From Salinicoccus sp. UBA3372 (GTDB taxonomy: Bacteria; Bacillota; Bacilli; Staphylococcales; Salinicoccaceae), in NCBI GenBank assembly GCA_002360325.1, contig DEQG01000046.1, forward strand, positions 15,823-34,192: a stretch of DNA of 18,370 nucleotides. The letters are read 5' to 3'. The translations under genes were made by a program, and so were the position numbers. Positions within the stretch are counted from its first letter, which is position 1. Every line of letters begins with the position of its first letter. A model generated the notes under the pieces. It was not told the origin of the DNA, made no database searches, and saw only the letters and a program-made list of their open reading frames with translations. Shown here one piece after another: positions 1 to 6,474 of the stretch.

Positions 1-545
1 CCGCCTTCGAACTGCTCTCCGTCAAGATAGCCGTCGAAGTCAAGATTGACTGTATCGCCGTTTTCAATCTCGCCATCATCTTTGATAACCATTTCAGTAT
101 GGTGTTCAAGCATATGGCCGATTTCATGTTCAATGTCGTGGTCTGTAACTTCTGTTGAAAGTTTAGTACCTTCAAGTCCTTTGTATTCACCCAGTTTAGC
201 TTCAGGCTCTACAGTGACTTTAGCTGTGAAAATAAGATCTTTGCCTTTTTCAACTTCTACAATATCTACTTCAGGCTGATCAACTGGAGTAATGCCTTCT
301 TCTTCAACAGCTTTAGCATAGTTTGGTGAAAGTACAATATCCAATGCATCCTGATACAAGGATTCTACACCAAATCTTTTTTCAAACATTTGACGTGGAA
401 TTTTTCCTTTTCTGAATCCTGGAAGTGAAACATCTTTCGATACTTTGACGAATGCTTCATCCAATGCTTGATTGAATTCCTCCGCAGGTACTGTTACCGT
501 CAGAAGTCCTTCATTTCCTTCTTGCTTTTCCCATTTGTGAGACAT
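1..545 (-). CDS. tig: Trigger factor, N-terminal 181 residues (runs off the left edge)
   Basis: Ribosome-associated chaperone and peptidyl-prolyl isomerase that meets nascent chains at the exit tunnel. The ATG at 545 follows a GGAGGA site near 556-561. The N-terminal ribosome-binding domain is clear: the signature loop GFRKGKIPR lies near residues 44-52, and the sequence continues into the FKBP-type isomerase domain, which opens with a [14 protein letters not shown] stretch near residue 165. The rest of the isomerase domain and the C-terminal chaperone arms lie outside the window, so the gene is cut by the window edge, not broken. A promoter in front (588-616) suggests transcription independent of the upstream ysoA-like gene. 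The family assignment is very sure. Confidence 0.97.
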   Translation of the reverse strand, partial: MSHKWEKQEGNEGLLTVTVPAEEFNQALDEAFVKVSKDVSLPGFRKGKIPRQMFEKRFGVESLYQDALDIVLSPNYAKAVEEEGITPVDQPEVDIVEVEKGKDLIFTAKVTVEPEAKLGEYKGLEGTKLSTEVTDHDIEHEIGHMLEHHTEMVIKDDGEIENGDTVNLDFDGYLDGEQFEG

Positions 546-587
546 AGTATAAATTCCTCCGTTAATACAATTTTTCATAACTTTTTT

Positions 588-616
588 AGTATAACATACT
601 ACTTTTCCTTATCCAA
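588..616 (-). promoter_or_regulatory. Sigma-A-type promoter for tig
   Basis: On the minus strand, TTGGAT (611-616), a 17-nt spacer and TATACT (588-593) lie about 42 nt upstream of the tig start codon. The -10 matches consensus in five of six bases; the -35 is weaker. No hairpin terminator was seen after the upstream ysoA-like gene, so read-through into tig is also possible. Confidence 0.55.
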
Positions 617-630
617 CAATTGACTTATAT

Positions 631-1602
631 TTAGGTTTTTGTTGAAGTGACAATCTGTTCCATTTCGACGATCCACTCATAAACCCGGTCTTTGGCACTG
701 TAGGAATGATCGACATTCAACAGATCGAGTATATATTCAAGATACCCCTCTATCATTTCCTCCGGACTGAAGTCCAGAACTTTCGGATAGTTGAATATCG
801 CATGGCTTGTCATCAGCAGCGTCGCTTCACCGACAATCTGCGGCGCCTTTGATTCCAGTACATCCAGAACTTCCGGCTCAACTTCATTGATCAGCGGCAC
901 TTCCTCGAGTACCGGGAGTTCACTCGGATTGACTTCCTGTGCCTCTCCGAATTTATAATGCTTCACTTTACTGTCATACCCTATTTCCTTCAAATAAAGC
1001 AGCATGAACGTGACGATGTCTTTATCATTGATGTTTTGAAGGGCATCCAGTACAAAACCTTCATACTTTTCATTTTTCTCATCCGCAAAAGTGCTGAACA
1101 TCCTCAAGATTTCCTGGTGGCTCATATTCTCGAGGTTTATATCTGCGACTTCCAGATCATCATCTTTCTTGGTTTCAGATGATTCTCCGGCACTGAGCTT
1201 TTTATTATCAATCGCTTTTTTTGCCTCATGCCTGAGACCGGCAATATCGATTCTGAAACCTTGCGGAATGTTCTCCTCCATCAGATGATCTGAGAAATTG
1301 ATGACTTCATAGTACCTTTCCTGCTGAATCAAGGCTTTCAGCAGTTCAAGCATATGCATCTCATAATCTCTGCCGTCTTCATTCAGCTTCATCAGTGCAT
1401 AGTCCGTCATCTTTTCATATTCTCCCAGGGCATCAAGTGACTCATAGAACATTTCTTCCAGCCGGATATCGGCGGTGCCCATACCGATATAATGATAGTA
1501 ACGTTCTGTAAAAGTCTTGAACTCACTTTCCTTGAACAATTGAACCAGATCTTTTTCAGCTTTCTTTAAAAATCGCTGATGCGTTGTAATTTTATCTGCC
1601 AT
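631..1602 (-). CDS. YsoA-like tetratricopeptide/helical-repeat protein
   Basis: A soluble, acidic, almost wholly helical protein of 323 residues with no signal peptide or membrane segment. Alternating amphipathic helices such as LEEMFYESLDALGEYEKM and the repeated spacing of Ala/Leu/Tyr are typical of TPR-like folds. Position and character match B. subtilis YsoA (a TPR protein of similar length that lies just upstream of tig), which I recall from established synteny; the residue-level match was not tested. The start is chosen at ATG 1602 (MADKITTHQ), which overlaps the end of the NUDIX gene by 11 nt; GTG 1611 and ATG 1608 are alternatives, and no start has a strong ribosome site, which suggests translational coupling. 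Molecular function is unknown. Confidence 0.75.
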   Translation of the reverse strand: MADKITTHQRFLKKAEKDLVQLFKESEFKTFTERYYHYIGMGTADIRLEEMFYESLDALGEYEKMTDYALMKLNEDGRDYEMHMLELLKALIQQERYYEVINFSDHLMEENIPQGFRIDIAGLRHEAKKAIDNKKLSAGESSETKKDDDLEVADINLENMSHQEILRMFSTFADEKNEKYEGFVLDALQNINDKDIVTFMLLYLKEIGYDSKVKHYKFGEAQEVNPSELPVLEEVPLINEVEPEVLDVLESKAPQIVGEATLLMTSHAIFNYPKVLDFSPEEMIEGYLEYILDLLNVDHSYSAKDRVYEWIVEMEQIVTSTKT

Positions 1603-2212
1603 AAGCATCACGAATGATTAATTCGCTCCATGATTCGTAAGGTGAAAGCTCTGACAGTTCATTATTGTTCTTCCATTTCAGGGCGAGAGTATCTGCCTCC
1701 ATATTAGAAACATTGTCCTTAGCGACGGAAACTTTCAATACAAGACCGATGTGCACAAGGCCGACATCATTATCATCATCGTTGATCAATCCCATGATTT
1801 CTATATCATTTACATCATCACCGACTAAGCCCACTTCCTCTTCAAGTTCGCGCTTAGCGTTGATTGACAGCTTTTCACCTATATCCGTCACTTCCGGTAT
1901 ATCGTTCATATGACCGCCGACACCGATTGAGAGCAGACCATGCAGCCTTTGTTCTCCGCCGCCACCAAGCCTTTCATAAACTAAAGTTTCCTCGTCATCG
2001 GCAGTAGAAATGATGACATAGCTGATCAGCTGTTTATATGAAGAGTCTTTTTCCATATCACCGCGGCGCTTTACATCAAAATTTTTAAAAGTATCTGCAA
2101 TGGCCTGATAGCGCGGATCATCTTTGCCGATGAAACCATTAAAAGCATTTTCTTCTGAATTGAATAGTTGTTCTCTTGGTACTACTAAAATCTGTTCATC
2201 AAATTTACTCAT
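1592..2212 (-). CDS. NUDIX-family hydrolase
   Basis: A 206-residue predicted nucleoside-diphosphate-linked hydrolase, acting on an unknown substrate. The catalytic half of the Nudix box, REL-EEEVGL, is at residues 121-129, with an upstream Glu at 113 in the E-x7-RE position. The Gly that normally precedes that Glu by six residues is missing there; the nearest glycines are GG at 99-100, so the box carries about seven extra residues. The start at ATG 2212 is set by an AGGAGA site 6-7 nt upstream; a longer frame from 2242 has no such site. It is the first gene of a two-gene unit with the ysoA-like gene, whose start overlaps its end, and has its own promoter at 2248-2276. The fold is confident; the substrate cannot be named. 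Confidence 0.85.
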   Translation of the reverse strand: MSKFDEQILVVPREQLFNSEENAFNGFIGKDDPRYQAIADTFKNFDVKRRGDMEKDSSYKQLISYVIISTADDEETLVYERLGGGGEQRLHGLLSIGVGGHMNDIPEVTDIGEKLSINAKRELEEEVGLVGDDVNDIEIMGLINDDDNDVGLVHIGLVLKVSVAKDNVSNMEADTLALKWKNNNELSELSPYESWSELIIRDAYGR

Positions 2213-2247
2213 GATCTTTCTCCTAATTTTTATTTCGCTCACATCTC

Positions 2248-2276
2248 ATTCTATAAAACGTTTATTTACTTGTAAA
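2248..2276 (-). promoter_or_regulatory. Promoter for the NUDIX/ysoA-like unit, with a dyad over the -35
   Basis: Minus strand: TTTACA (2271-2276), 17-nt spacer, TAGAAT (2248-2253). Each hexamer differs from consensus by one base. A perfect 6-2-6 palindrome, ATTTAC-TT-GTAAAT (2264-2277), covers the -35 and could be an operator; the factor is unknown. Confidence 0.55.
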
Positions 2277-2361
2277 TCAAATAAGACAATAAGTTTTTTA
2301 GATCAAATTGTGAAGTTCGTAAAGATAATGTAATTTCACATCATTAATTTTAAAATAATAA

Positions 2362-2391
2362 TTGACTTATACCCTGTTCATTGATTATAAT
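2362..2391 (+). promoter_or_regulatory. Promoter for the tRNA-Arg genes
   Basis: TTGACT (2362-2367), 18-nt spacer, perfect TATAAT (2386-2391), followed 19 nt later by the first tRNA base. This is a strong vegetative promoter of the kind expected for stable RNA. Confidence 0.8.
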
Positions 2392-2410
2392 TGAATTTGT
2401 TCTCAATTAA

Positions 2411-2484
<74 letters not shown>

Positions 2485-2511
2485 CTACTGAATATATTTC
2501 TAAATTTATAT

Positions 2512-2544
2512 ACCCTGGTAAACATCGGTTTGCCGGGTTTTTTT
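2512..2544 (+). terminator. Terminator-like hairpin between the two tRNA genes
   Basis: Stem arms 2512-2523 and 2528-2538 give eleven pairs (one G-T) with a single bulged T at 2516, a 4-nt loop (ATCG), and a run of seven T at 2538-2544. The T-run ends immediately before the first base of tRNA-Arg(CCU). It may end most tRNA-Arg(UCU) transcripts, attenuate the pair, or form part of the precursor recognised during processing. Confidence 0.65.
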
Positions 2545-2618
2545 GTCCCGGTAGCTCAGCTGGATAGAGCAATGGCCTCCTAAGCCATAGGTCGGGGGTT
2601 CGAACCCCTCCCGGGACG
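2545..2618 (+). tRNA. tRNA-Arg, anticodon CCU
   Basis: A complete 74-nt cloverleaf with a perfect acceptor stem GTCCCGG/CCGGGAC, D arm GCTC/GAGC, anticodon stem ATGGC/GCCAT, loop CTCCTAA (anticodon CCT, reading AGG), T arm with TTCGAAC and discriminator G. CCA is not encoded. No convincing separate promoter is visible in the 60 nt before it, so it probably depends on read-through past the hairpin at 2512-2544. Confidence 0.95.
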
Positions 2619-2631
2619 CTCACGAATTATT

Positions 2632-2667
2632 ACTGCTTCCAACTTAACGTGCCGGGAGCAGTTTTTT
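2632..2667 (+). terminator. Rho-independent terminator after the tRNA pair
   Basis: Nine-pair stem ACTGCTTCC (2632-2640) with GGGAGCAGT (2654-2662), one G-T pair, 13-nt loop, then six T at 2662-2667. It closes the tRNA transcription unit. Confidence 0.8.
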
Positions 2668-2693
2668 ATTTACATGAATCTGGTATGGTCGGA

Positions 2694-2981
2694 TTCGTAT
2701 AAGTCCCGCTGTTTTCTGGAGATATTCGAAATACGGTTCTGAATTCGAATAAAGAGCTGTTATTTACGATGTTATTCGAAACGCGGCTCTTAATTCGTAT
2801 AAGTCTCGATAATATTTGAAGTTATGCGAAACAAGTACTCAAATTCGTATAAGTCAATCTAAATTCTGAAGTTAAACGAAATTCAGACTTAATTTCGAAT
2901 AAACAACCCATAATCATCGAAGTTATTCGAATTCATGTCTCAAAATCGAATAAGTCATATAAAATCAGCGGCTTATTCGAA
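2694..2981. repeat. Array of six 50-bp units, each an imperfect inverted repeat (TTCGWATAA...TTATTCGAA)
   Basis: Forward half-sites TTCGWATAA begin at 2694, 2744, 2794, 2844, 2894 and 2945 (the last reads ATCGAATAA). Reverse half-sites related to TTATTCGAA begin at 2722, 2772, 2822, 2872, 2923 and 2973. Forward-to-reverse distance is 28 (once 29) and reverse-to-next-forward is always 22, giving a 50-bp period (51 once). The dyad often extends to AAGTC and GAAG. The roughly 10 nt in the centre of each unit differ freely, so sequence has drifted while geometry was kept. No reading frame spans it. It fills most of the gene-free stretch 2668-3023, between the tRNA terminator and the csbD terminator. 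Function is unknown; REP/BIME-like extragenic palindromes or a multi-site protein-binding region are possible. Confidence 0.85.
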
Positions 2982-3023
2982 CATAGCTCCGCATCCGGAC
3001 GCTCCCTCCCTCATATACAGCAA

Positions 3024-3058
3024 AGACCACTGAAATCCAAAATGCGTTTCAGTGGTCT
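3024..3058 (-). terminator. Hairpin terminator of the csbD-like gene
   Basis: Perfect 12-bp stem AGACCACTGAAA (3024-3035) with TTTCAGTGGTCT (3047-3058) and an 11-nt loop, 21 nt past the csbD-like stop. The T-tract on the minus strand is short (CTTTG), so termination may be moderate; it could also act on plus-strand transcripts. Confidence 0.65.
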
Positions 3059-3079
3059 GCCTTTATCGTTAATAAAATT

Positions 3080-3277
3080 CTAACGGTCTTTATCATCTTT
3101 TGTAAATTTGTCGATGGTTTCGTTCGCCTTATCTTTTGCATCTTCGACAAATTCTTTCGCTTTACCGGAGTTCTTATCTTTTTTGCCTTCTGATTCCAAA
3201 TCTTTATCACCGGTTACGTTGCCGATTGTCTCTTTCAAATTACCTTTAGTCTGTTCTTTTCTGCTTTCATCACTCAT
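3080..3277 (-). CDS. CsbD-family small stress protein
   Basis: A 65-residue, very hydrophilic Lys/Asp/Glu-rich protein with the CsbD pattern: a K-G-N-x-K-E-x-I-G motif near the start ([17 protein letters not shown]), a GK-A central segment and a helical tail. CsbD proteins are abundant general-stress proteins of unknown molecular function; the B. subtilis gene is controlled by sigma-B. The start is ATG 3277, six nt after a GAGAGGTG ribosome site; the GTG nine nt further up lies inside that site and is rejected. A sigma-B-like promoter is present at 3311-3336, so it is a monocistronic stress gene ending at the hairpin at 3024-3058. Confidence 0.9.
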   Translation of the reverse strand: MSDESRKEQTKGNLKETIGNVTGDKDLESEGKKDKNSGKAKEFVEDAKDKANETIDKFTKDDKDR

Positions 3278-3310
3278 ATATAACACCTCTCATATAATGT
3301 ATATCAGTCA

Positions 3311-3336
3311 ATACCACTGTTGAATGTCGTCTAAAC
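3311..3336 (-). promoter_or_regulatory. Sigma-B-like promoter for the csbD-like gene
   Basis: Minus strand: GTTTAG (3331-3336), 14-nt spacer, TGGTAT (3311-3316), close to the known GTTTAA-N13..15-GGGTAT consensus and about 33 nt before the start codon. The -35 contains the stop codon of the upstream acetyltransferase gene. The known sigma-B control of csbD in B. subtilis supports the reading. Confidence 0.55.
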
Positions 3337-3882
3337 ATCCTGAGAGTCCCATTCGCTTTTCAGCATGCGGTATAAGATGCAGTCATGATAGTGATCATAT
3401 AGAAATTCATATTCTTTCATGACCCCTTCCGTGGTGAAATTGAGTGATTCCGGTATTTTACGGCTTCTTAAATTATTTAAGCCGGAGACAATTTCTATTC
3501 GGTTCAGCCTCAATACATCAAATCCATGAGCAACAATCGCGTCGACGCTTTTTCTCATCAGACCGTGGCCTTCGAAATCTTTACTGATCCAGTAGCCGAT
3601 TTGTCCTCTTTTGGAATTCGGGTCTATCGAAGTGTACCCGCACATTCCGATGAATTCATCATTGTAGAACAGACCTAGCTCCATTCCCGTACCGAGCTCG
3701 ATATTTTGCTGCCATGACTTTATCATGGCCACATATCTGTGGGAGGTCGTCGTATAATCCAGCCAGGGCAGCCATCTTTTCAGATAAATCCGGTTGTTGT
3801 TGACGACATCGAAAATCGTTTTGCGGTCGCGCTGTGTCAGTTCACGCAATTCCGTATCCTCATCTATATTAATTTTTATCAT
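3331..3882 (-). CDS. GNAT acetyltransferase, RimJ/RimL type
   Basis: A 183-residue Gcn5-related N-acetyltransferase. It opens with the L-R-x-L-x-x-x-D pattern (ELRELTQRDR), followed by LKRWLPWLD near 34-42, typical of the ribosomal-protein Ser/Ala acetyltransferase branch (B. subtilis YdaF-like). The core strand IGYWIS (95-100) leads into the acetyl-CoA loop EGHGLMR (104-110), and NLRSRKIPESLNF (137-149) is the usual N-x-x-S-x-x-x-x-E-x-x-G/N-F helix. The acceptor substrate is unknown. ATG 3882 is preferred; GTG 3891 is possible, and neither has a strong ribosome site. The gene begins 17 nt after the DCC-protein stop, so the two are probably co-transcribed. Confidence 0.88.
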   Translation of the reverse strand: MIKINIDEDTELRELTQRDRKTIFDVVNNNRIYLKRWLPWLDYTTTSHRYVAMIKSWQQNIELGTGMELGLFYNDEFIGMCGYTSIDPNSKRGQIGYWISKDFEGHGLMRKSVDAIVAHGFDVLRLNRIEIVSGLNNLRSRKIPESLNFTTEGVMKEYEFLYDHYHDCILYRMLKSEWDSQDV

Positions 3883-3899
3883 TTTCTTCACTTACTTTC

Positions 3900-4262
3900 T
3901 TATGATGAAATAATTCTCTTTCTCACTGCCGGATTGATTTTGCATGCATCTCCTCTGTTCAGGCGGTGTCTGTTACCGGCAATGAATTTATACAGACGGT
4001 TTCTGAAACATACAGGAATCACTTTGAAAACACTGAATATATTTGTCTTTGTCGCATCATTCAGCACTTCGATCACTGCATCACTCATGATATAAAGATC
4101 ATCTGAATAATAAACTACTGAATCTATATTTTTTGGTAAAATATTTTCAAGCTCTTTTATCGACGCGAAGTATATTTTTTCGCGCCGGTCGAGTTTCACG
4201 ATCCACTTCGCAAATGTATTGCACATTATACAGTCGTCATCGAAATATAATATACTGATAAT
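3900..4262 (-). CDS. DCC-family (DUF393) thiol-disulfide oxidoreductase-like protein, start uncertain
   Basis: A small protein with the DxxCxxC signature of the DCC/DUF393 family: the stretch LYFDDDCIMC sits at the very N-terminus, followed by F-A-x-W-I-V-x-L-D and a central strand with SDAVIEVL. Members have a thioredoxin-like CxxC and a presumed redox role; function is not established. The start is odd. A strong AGGAGT site (4266-4271) lies just ahead of the family's normal beginning, but the codons at the right distance are ATT (4262) and ATC (4259). The only in-frame ATG/GTG/TTG upstream is a TTG at 4307, with no ribosome site, inside the divergent neighbour. Coordinates assume ATT; with TTG the gene would be 3900-4307 (135 residues). 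Confidence 0.75.
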   Translation of the reverse strand: MISILYFDDDCIMCNTFAKWIVKLDRREKIYFASIKELENILPKNIDSVVYYSDDLYIMSDAVIEVLNDATKTNIFSVFKVIPVCFRNRLYKFIAGNRHRLNRGDACKINPAVRKRIISS

Positions 4263-4265
4263 ACC

Positions 4266-4271
4266 ACTCCT
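4266..4271 (-). promoter_or_regulatory. Ribosome-binding site pointing to a non-ATG start
   Basis: AGGAGT on the minus strand, four nt before ATT 4262 and seven nt before ATC 4259. There is no ATG, GTG or TTG within reach in the DCC-protein frame. Confidence 0.5.
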
Positions 4272-4294
4272 GTCATAATATAAAGGGGGATACG

Positions 4295-4531
4295 ATGAAA
4301 CAGCCAATCAATATCTTTTTATCTACATACTTCATAATCATTGCTTTGCTCTATTTGACGATGCGCTATACTTCTTTCGATATGAATGATGGATTGTTTT
4401 CAATTCTATGCGGTCTCTTCATTGTGATCATCTTCATACTGTACACGAAAAAACAGGTCACACTGAACATTTTCACAGTCAGTCTGATATTCCTCACTGC
4501 TCTGATGCTCCTGACCCGCCTTATAGAATAA
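4295..4531 (+). CDS. Small three-helix membrane protein
   Basis: A 78-residue hydrophobic protein with three predicted membrane helices, about residues 6-24, 33-51 and 57-76, separated by a short polar loop (RYTSFDMNDG) and a basic turn (YTKKQ). The ATG at 4295 follows an AAAGGGGG site (4282-4289). It is transcribed divergently from the DCC-protein gene, whose only standard start would overlap this gene, and it converges on yfcE with a shared hairpin at 4536-4560. I recognise no family. Hydrophobicity, a good ribosome site and a terminator argue that it is real. Confidence 0.7.
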   Translation: MKQPINIFLSTYFIIIALLYLTMRYTSFDMNDGLFSILCGLFIVIIFILYTKKQVTLNIFTVSLIFLTALMLLTRLIE

Positions 4532-4535
4532 AAAA

Positions 4536-4560
4536 GGGAAATAACATTTCGTTATCTCCC
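4536..4560. terminator. Bidirectional terminator between the small membrane protein and yfcE
   Basis: Ten-position stem GGGAAATAAC (4536-4545) with GTTATCTCCC (4551-4560), one mismatch, 5-nt loop. On the minus strand it is followed by a run of T (A-run 4530-4535), giving a strong terminator for the murI-rdgB-yfcE operon. On the plus strand the following tract is pyrimidine-rich but mixed (CC, TTCTCTCTTT). Confidence 0.8.
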
Positions 4561-4569
4561 CTTCTCTCT

Positions 4570-5058
4570 TTATAAATCCAACAGGTTGACTTCTTCAAAC
4601 TTTTCATGCGCTCTGTTGTAATACTGCACCGTATCTTTTTCGGTATCGAGTACACAGTAGCTCGCTTCCCATTCACCTTTCGGGATCGAGATGCTCCCCG
4701 GGTTGATACAGAATACACCATTGATATTCTCTGCGAGTGCAATATGCGAATGGCCGTATAAAGCGTATTTCGCTTCGAATTCAAGCGCTCTGTCACTGAG
4801 GACTTCACGGTCGCTCTTAATGTTATAGAGATGGCCGTGCGTCAGGAAAATATTTGATTCTTCATCATGTGCTTCCACAGGGAACCTGCTGTCATCATCC
4901 ACATTGCCTCTCACTTTGTTGAATTTTTCGAGTTCAGGATTTTCAAATGTGAATTCGCTGTCCCCGAGATGGATATTCAAGTCTCCCGGATTATGGTCCA
5001 ATGCACTTTGAACGATTTCATCTTCTCCATGATTGTCACTCACAATTAAAACTCTCAT
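4570..5058 (-). CDS. YfcE/MJ0936-type metallophosphoesterase (B. subtilis YsnB-like)
   Basis: A 162-residue calcineurin-like phosphodiesterase with the whole metal-binding set: D8 and H10 (SDNH), D33 (LGDSE), N52 (GNVD), H74/H76 (THGH), H103 and H105 (GHSH), and the family tail NPGS (119-122). These residues bind two metal ions and hydrolyse phosphodiesters; the natural substrate is unknown. ATG 5058 follows an AAGGAGAA site. It is the last gene of the murI-rdgB unit, 13 nt after rdgB, as in B. subtilis where ysnA-ysnB are neighbours. The only departure is GNVD in place of the common GNCD, which keeps the metal-binding Asn. Confidence 0.93.
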   Translation of the reverse strand: MRVLIVSDNHGEDEIVQSALDHNPGDLNIHLGDSEFTFENPELEKFNKVRGNVDDDSRFPVEAHDEESNIFLTHGHLYNIKSDREVLSDRALEFEAKYALYGHSHIALAENINGVFCINPGSISIPKGEWEASYCVLDTEKDTVQYYNRAHEKFEEVNLLDL

Positions 5059-5071
5059 TAAAATTCTCCTT

Positions 5072-5668
5072 TTAATTTGAAGTTAATTTTTCAAAGACCT
5101 CTTTATCTTTCATCAGTTCTTTCAACGCTTTGCTTCTATGGCTTATTTTCCCTTTTTCGCCGCTGTTAATCATACCCAGATAGATTCCATCATAAGTCTT
5201 AAACAGAGGGTCATACCCAAAGCCGTAAGTACCAAAAGGTTCAGTCAGAATTTTACCTTCCAGTATACCTGTATAGGTTCTCGTCTTTTCACCAGGGATA
5301 CTGAGCGCGATGACGCATGTAAAGTGGGCGCTTCTATCCGTAACGCCTTCCAGCACTTCAAGCAGTTTGGCATTATTTCTTTCATCCGTTGCATTTACAC
5401 CTGAATATCTTGCCGAATAAACACCCGGTGCACCTTCAAGTGCGGTTACAGATAAACCGGAATCATCGCTGATGACAGGCAGGCCAAGTGCTTCGGATGC
5501 CGCCTCCGCCTTTAATATCGCGTTACCGCTGAAAGTATCCGCTGTTTCTTCAACTTCGAAATCTGACAGCATTTCCTTAATGCCGACGACTTCATAATCT
5601 GTGAATACTGCTTTGAAATCATTGATTTTTCCTTTGTTCCCTGTTGCGATTACTATTTTTCCTGTCAT
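5072..5668 (-). CDS. rdgB: XTP/dITP diphosphatase (HAM1/RdgB family)
   Basis: Removes dITP, XTP and ITP from the nucleotide pool by hydrolysis to the monophosphate and pyrophosphate, preventing mutagenic incorporation. The 198 residues match the family length. Visible motifs are ATGNKGK (8-14, triphosphate binding), E41 (in VEET), SDDSG with catalytic D69, GFGYDPLF (149-156, base recognition) and SHR (176-178). The usual TFxENA motif reads TFSGNA (45-50), a Glu-to-Gly change next to a conserved Asn. The ATG lies 8 nt after the murI stop and its GTAGGTG ribosome site overlaps that stop, so translation is probably coupled. Confidence 0.95.
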   Translation of the reverse strand: MTGKIVIATGNKGKINDFKAVFTDYEVVGIKEMLSDFEVEETADTFSGNAILKAEAASEALGLPVISDDSGLSVTALEGAPGVYSARYSGVNATDERNNAKLLEVLEGVTDRSAHFTCVIALSIPGEKTRTYTGILEGKILTEPFGTYGFGYDPLFKTYDGIYLGMINSGEKGKISHRSKALKELMKDKEVFEKLTSN

Positions 5669-5676
5669 TATTACAC

Positions 5677-6474
5677 CTACAATTCAATTTCTTGGATCTG
5701 ATAATCCAGTCCCGGCAGCCAGTCACTGAGTACATATTCGAAACGGCTGCTGTCACCGTTGATCAGTATCGTGTGGACGATATCCTCTCTGGATGTTCTG
5801 AGTAAATTGTTATAATTCAGAATCGTACTCGTTTCACGGGCAGTTTCATACCCGGAGTCAATCACTTTCTTTTCATTGTTGAAATAGTTTTTTATCCCCA
5901 TTGTCAAAAGTGGATAATGTGTACAGCCGAGAATGATCGTATCTGCATCGGTATGCCTATGTTTCTTCAATGACTGATGAATGATGATACCGGACACCAC
6001 ATCATCCTTATATCTCAGCTGTTCAACGAGCGGTACAAATTTCGGACAGGCCAGGCTGGTCACCGAAAAACTACTGTTGATGCCTGTGATAGCATCACTG
6101 TATGCATTCGATTTTACAGTGCCGGATGTTGCAAGCACCAATACTTTCCCGTTTATACTGTTTTGTATCGCACTTCTTGCACCCGGCTGAATCACTCCGA
6201 GTACAGGGATATCGAGTCGCTCCTTCAATATCGTAAGAGCTGCAGCCGTCGCCGTATTACATGCAATGACGAGCATTTTAATACCCTTGTCCATCAGATA
6301 GTCAGCAATCTGAATGGTATAATCCCTGACATCTTCCTGGCTTTTCTCACCATATGGGCATCTCGAAATATCACCGAAGTACAGAATTTTTTCATGCGGA
6401 AGCTGTCTGACGATTTCTTTGACTACAGTCATGCCGCCGACACCTGAATCCATGACGCCGATCGGTCTATCCAT
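5677..6474 (-). CDS. murI: Glutamate racemase
   Basis: Makes D-glutamate from L-glutamate for peptidoglycan. The 265-residue protein carries the cofactor-independent two-base machinery: DSG at 9-11, C72 in ACNTATAA and C184 in GCTHYPL, plus the conserved YFGDISRCPYG segment (32-42). The start is ATG 6474 (MDRPIGVMDSGVGG), which fits the family N-terminus. It overlaps the last 8 nt of the marR gene and has only a weak ribosome site, suggesting coupling to that gene. A longer frame from 6510 is rejected. B. subtilis racE is also preceded by a MarR gene (ysmB). Confidence 0.96.
   Translation of the reverse strand: MDRPIGVMDSGVGGMTVVKEIVRQLPHEKILYFGDISRCPYGEKSQEDVRDYTIQIADYLMDKGIKMLVIACNTATAAALTILKERLDIPVLGVIQPGARSAIQNSINGKVLVLATSGTVKSNAYSDAITGINSSFSVTSLACPKFVPLVEQLRYKDDVVSGIIIHQSLKKHRHTDADTIILGCTHYPLLTMGIKNYFNNEKKVIDSGYETARETSTILNYNNLLRTSREDIVHTILINGDSSRFEYVLSDWLPGLDYQIQEIEL

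Noticed and set aside
2694..2981. CRISPR array
   Set aside because: Units are 50 bp with only about 10-12 variable nt, the conserved parts differ between units, and no cas gene is in the window.
3739..4095. Plus-strand 118-codon frame opposite the acetyltransferase and DCC genes
   Set aside because: Both minus-strand genes have clear family motifs; this frame has no ribosome site or recognisable content.
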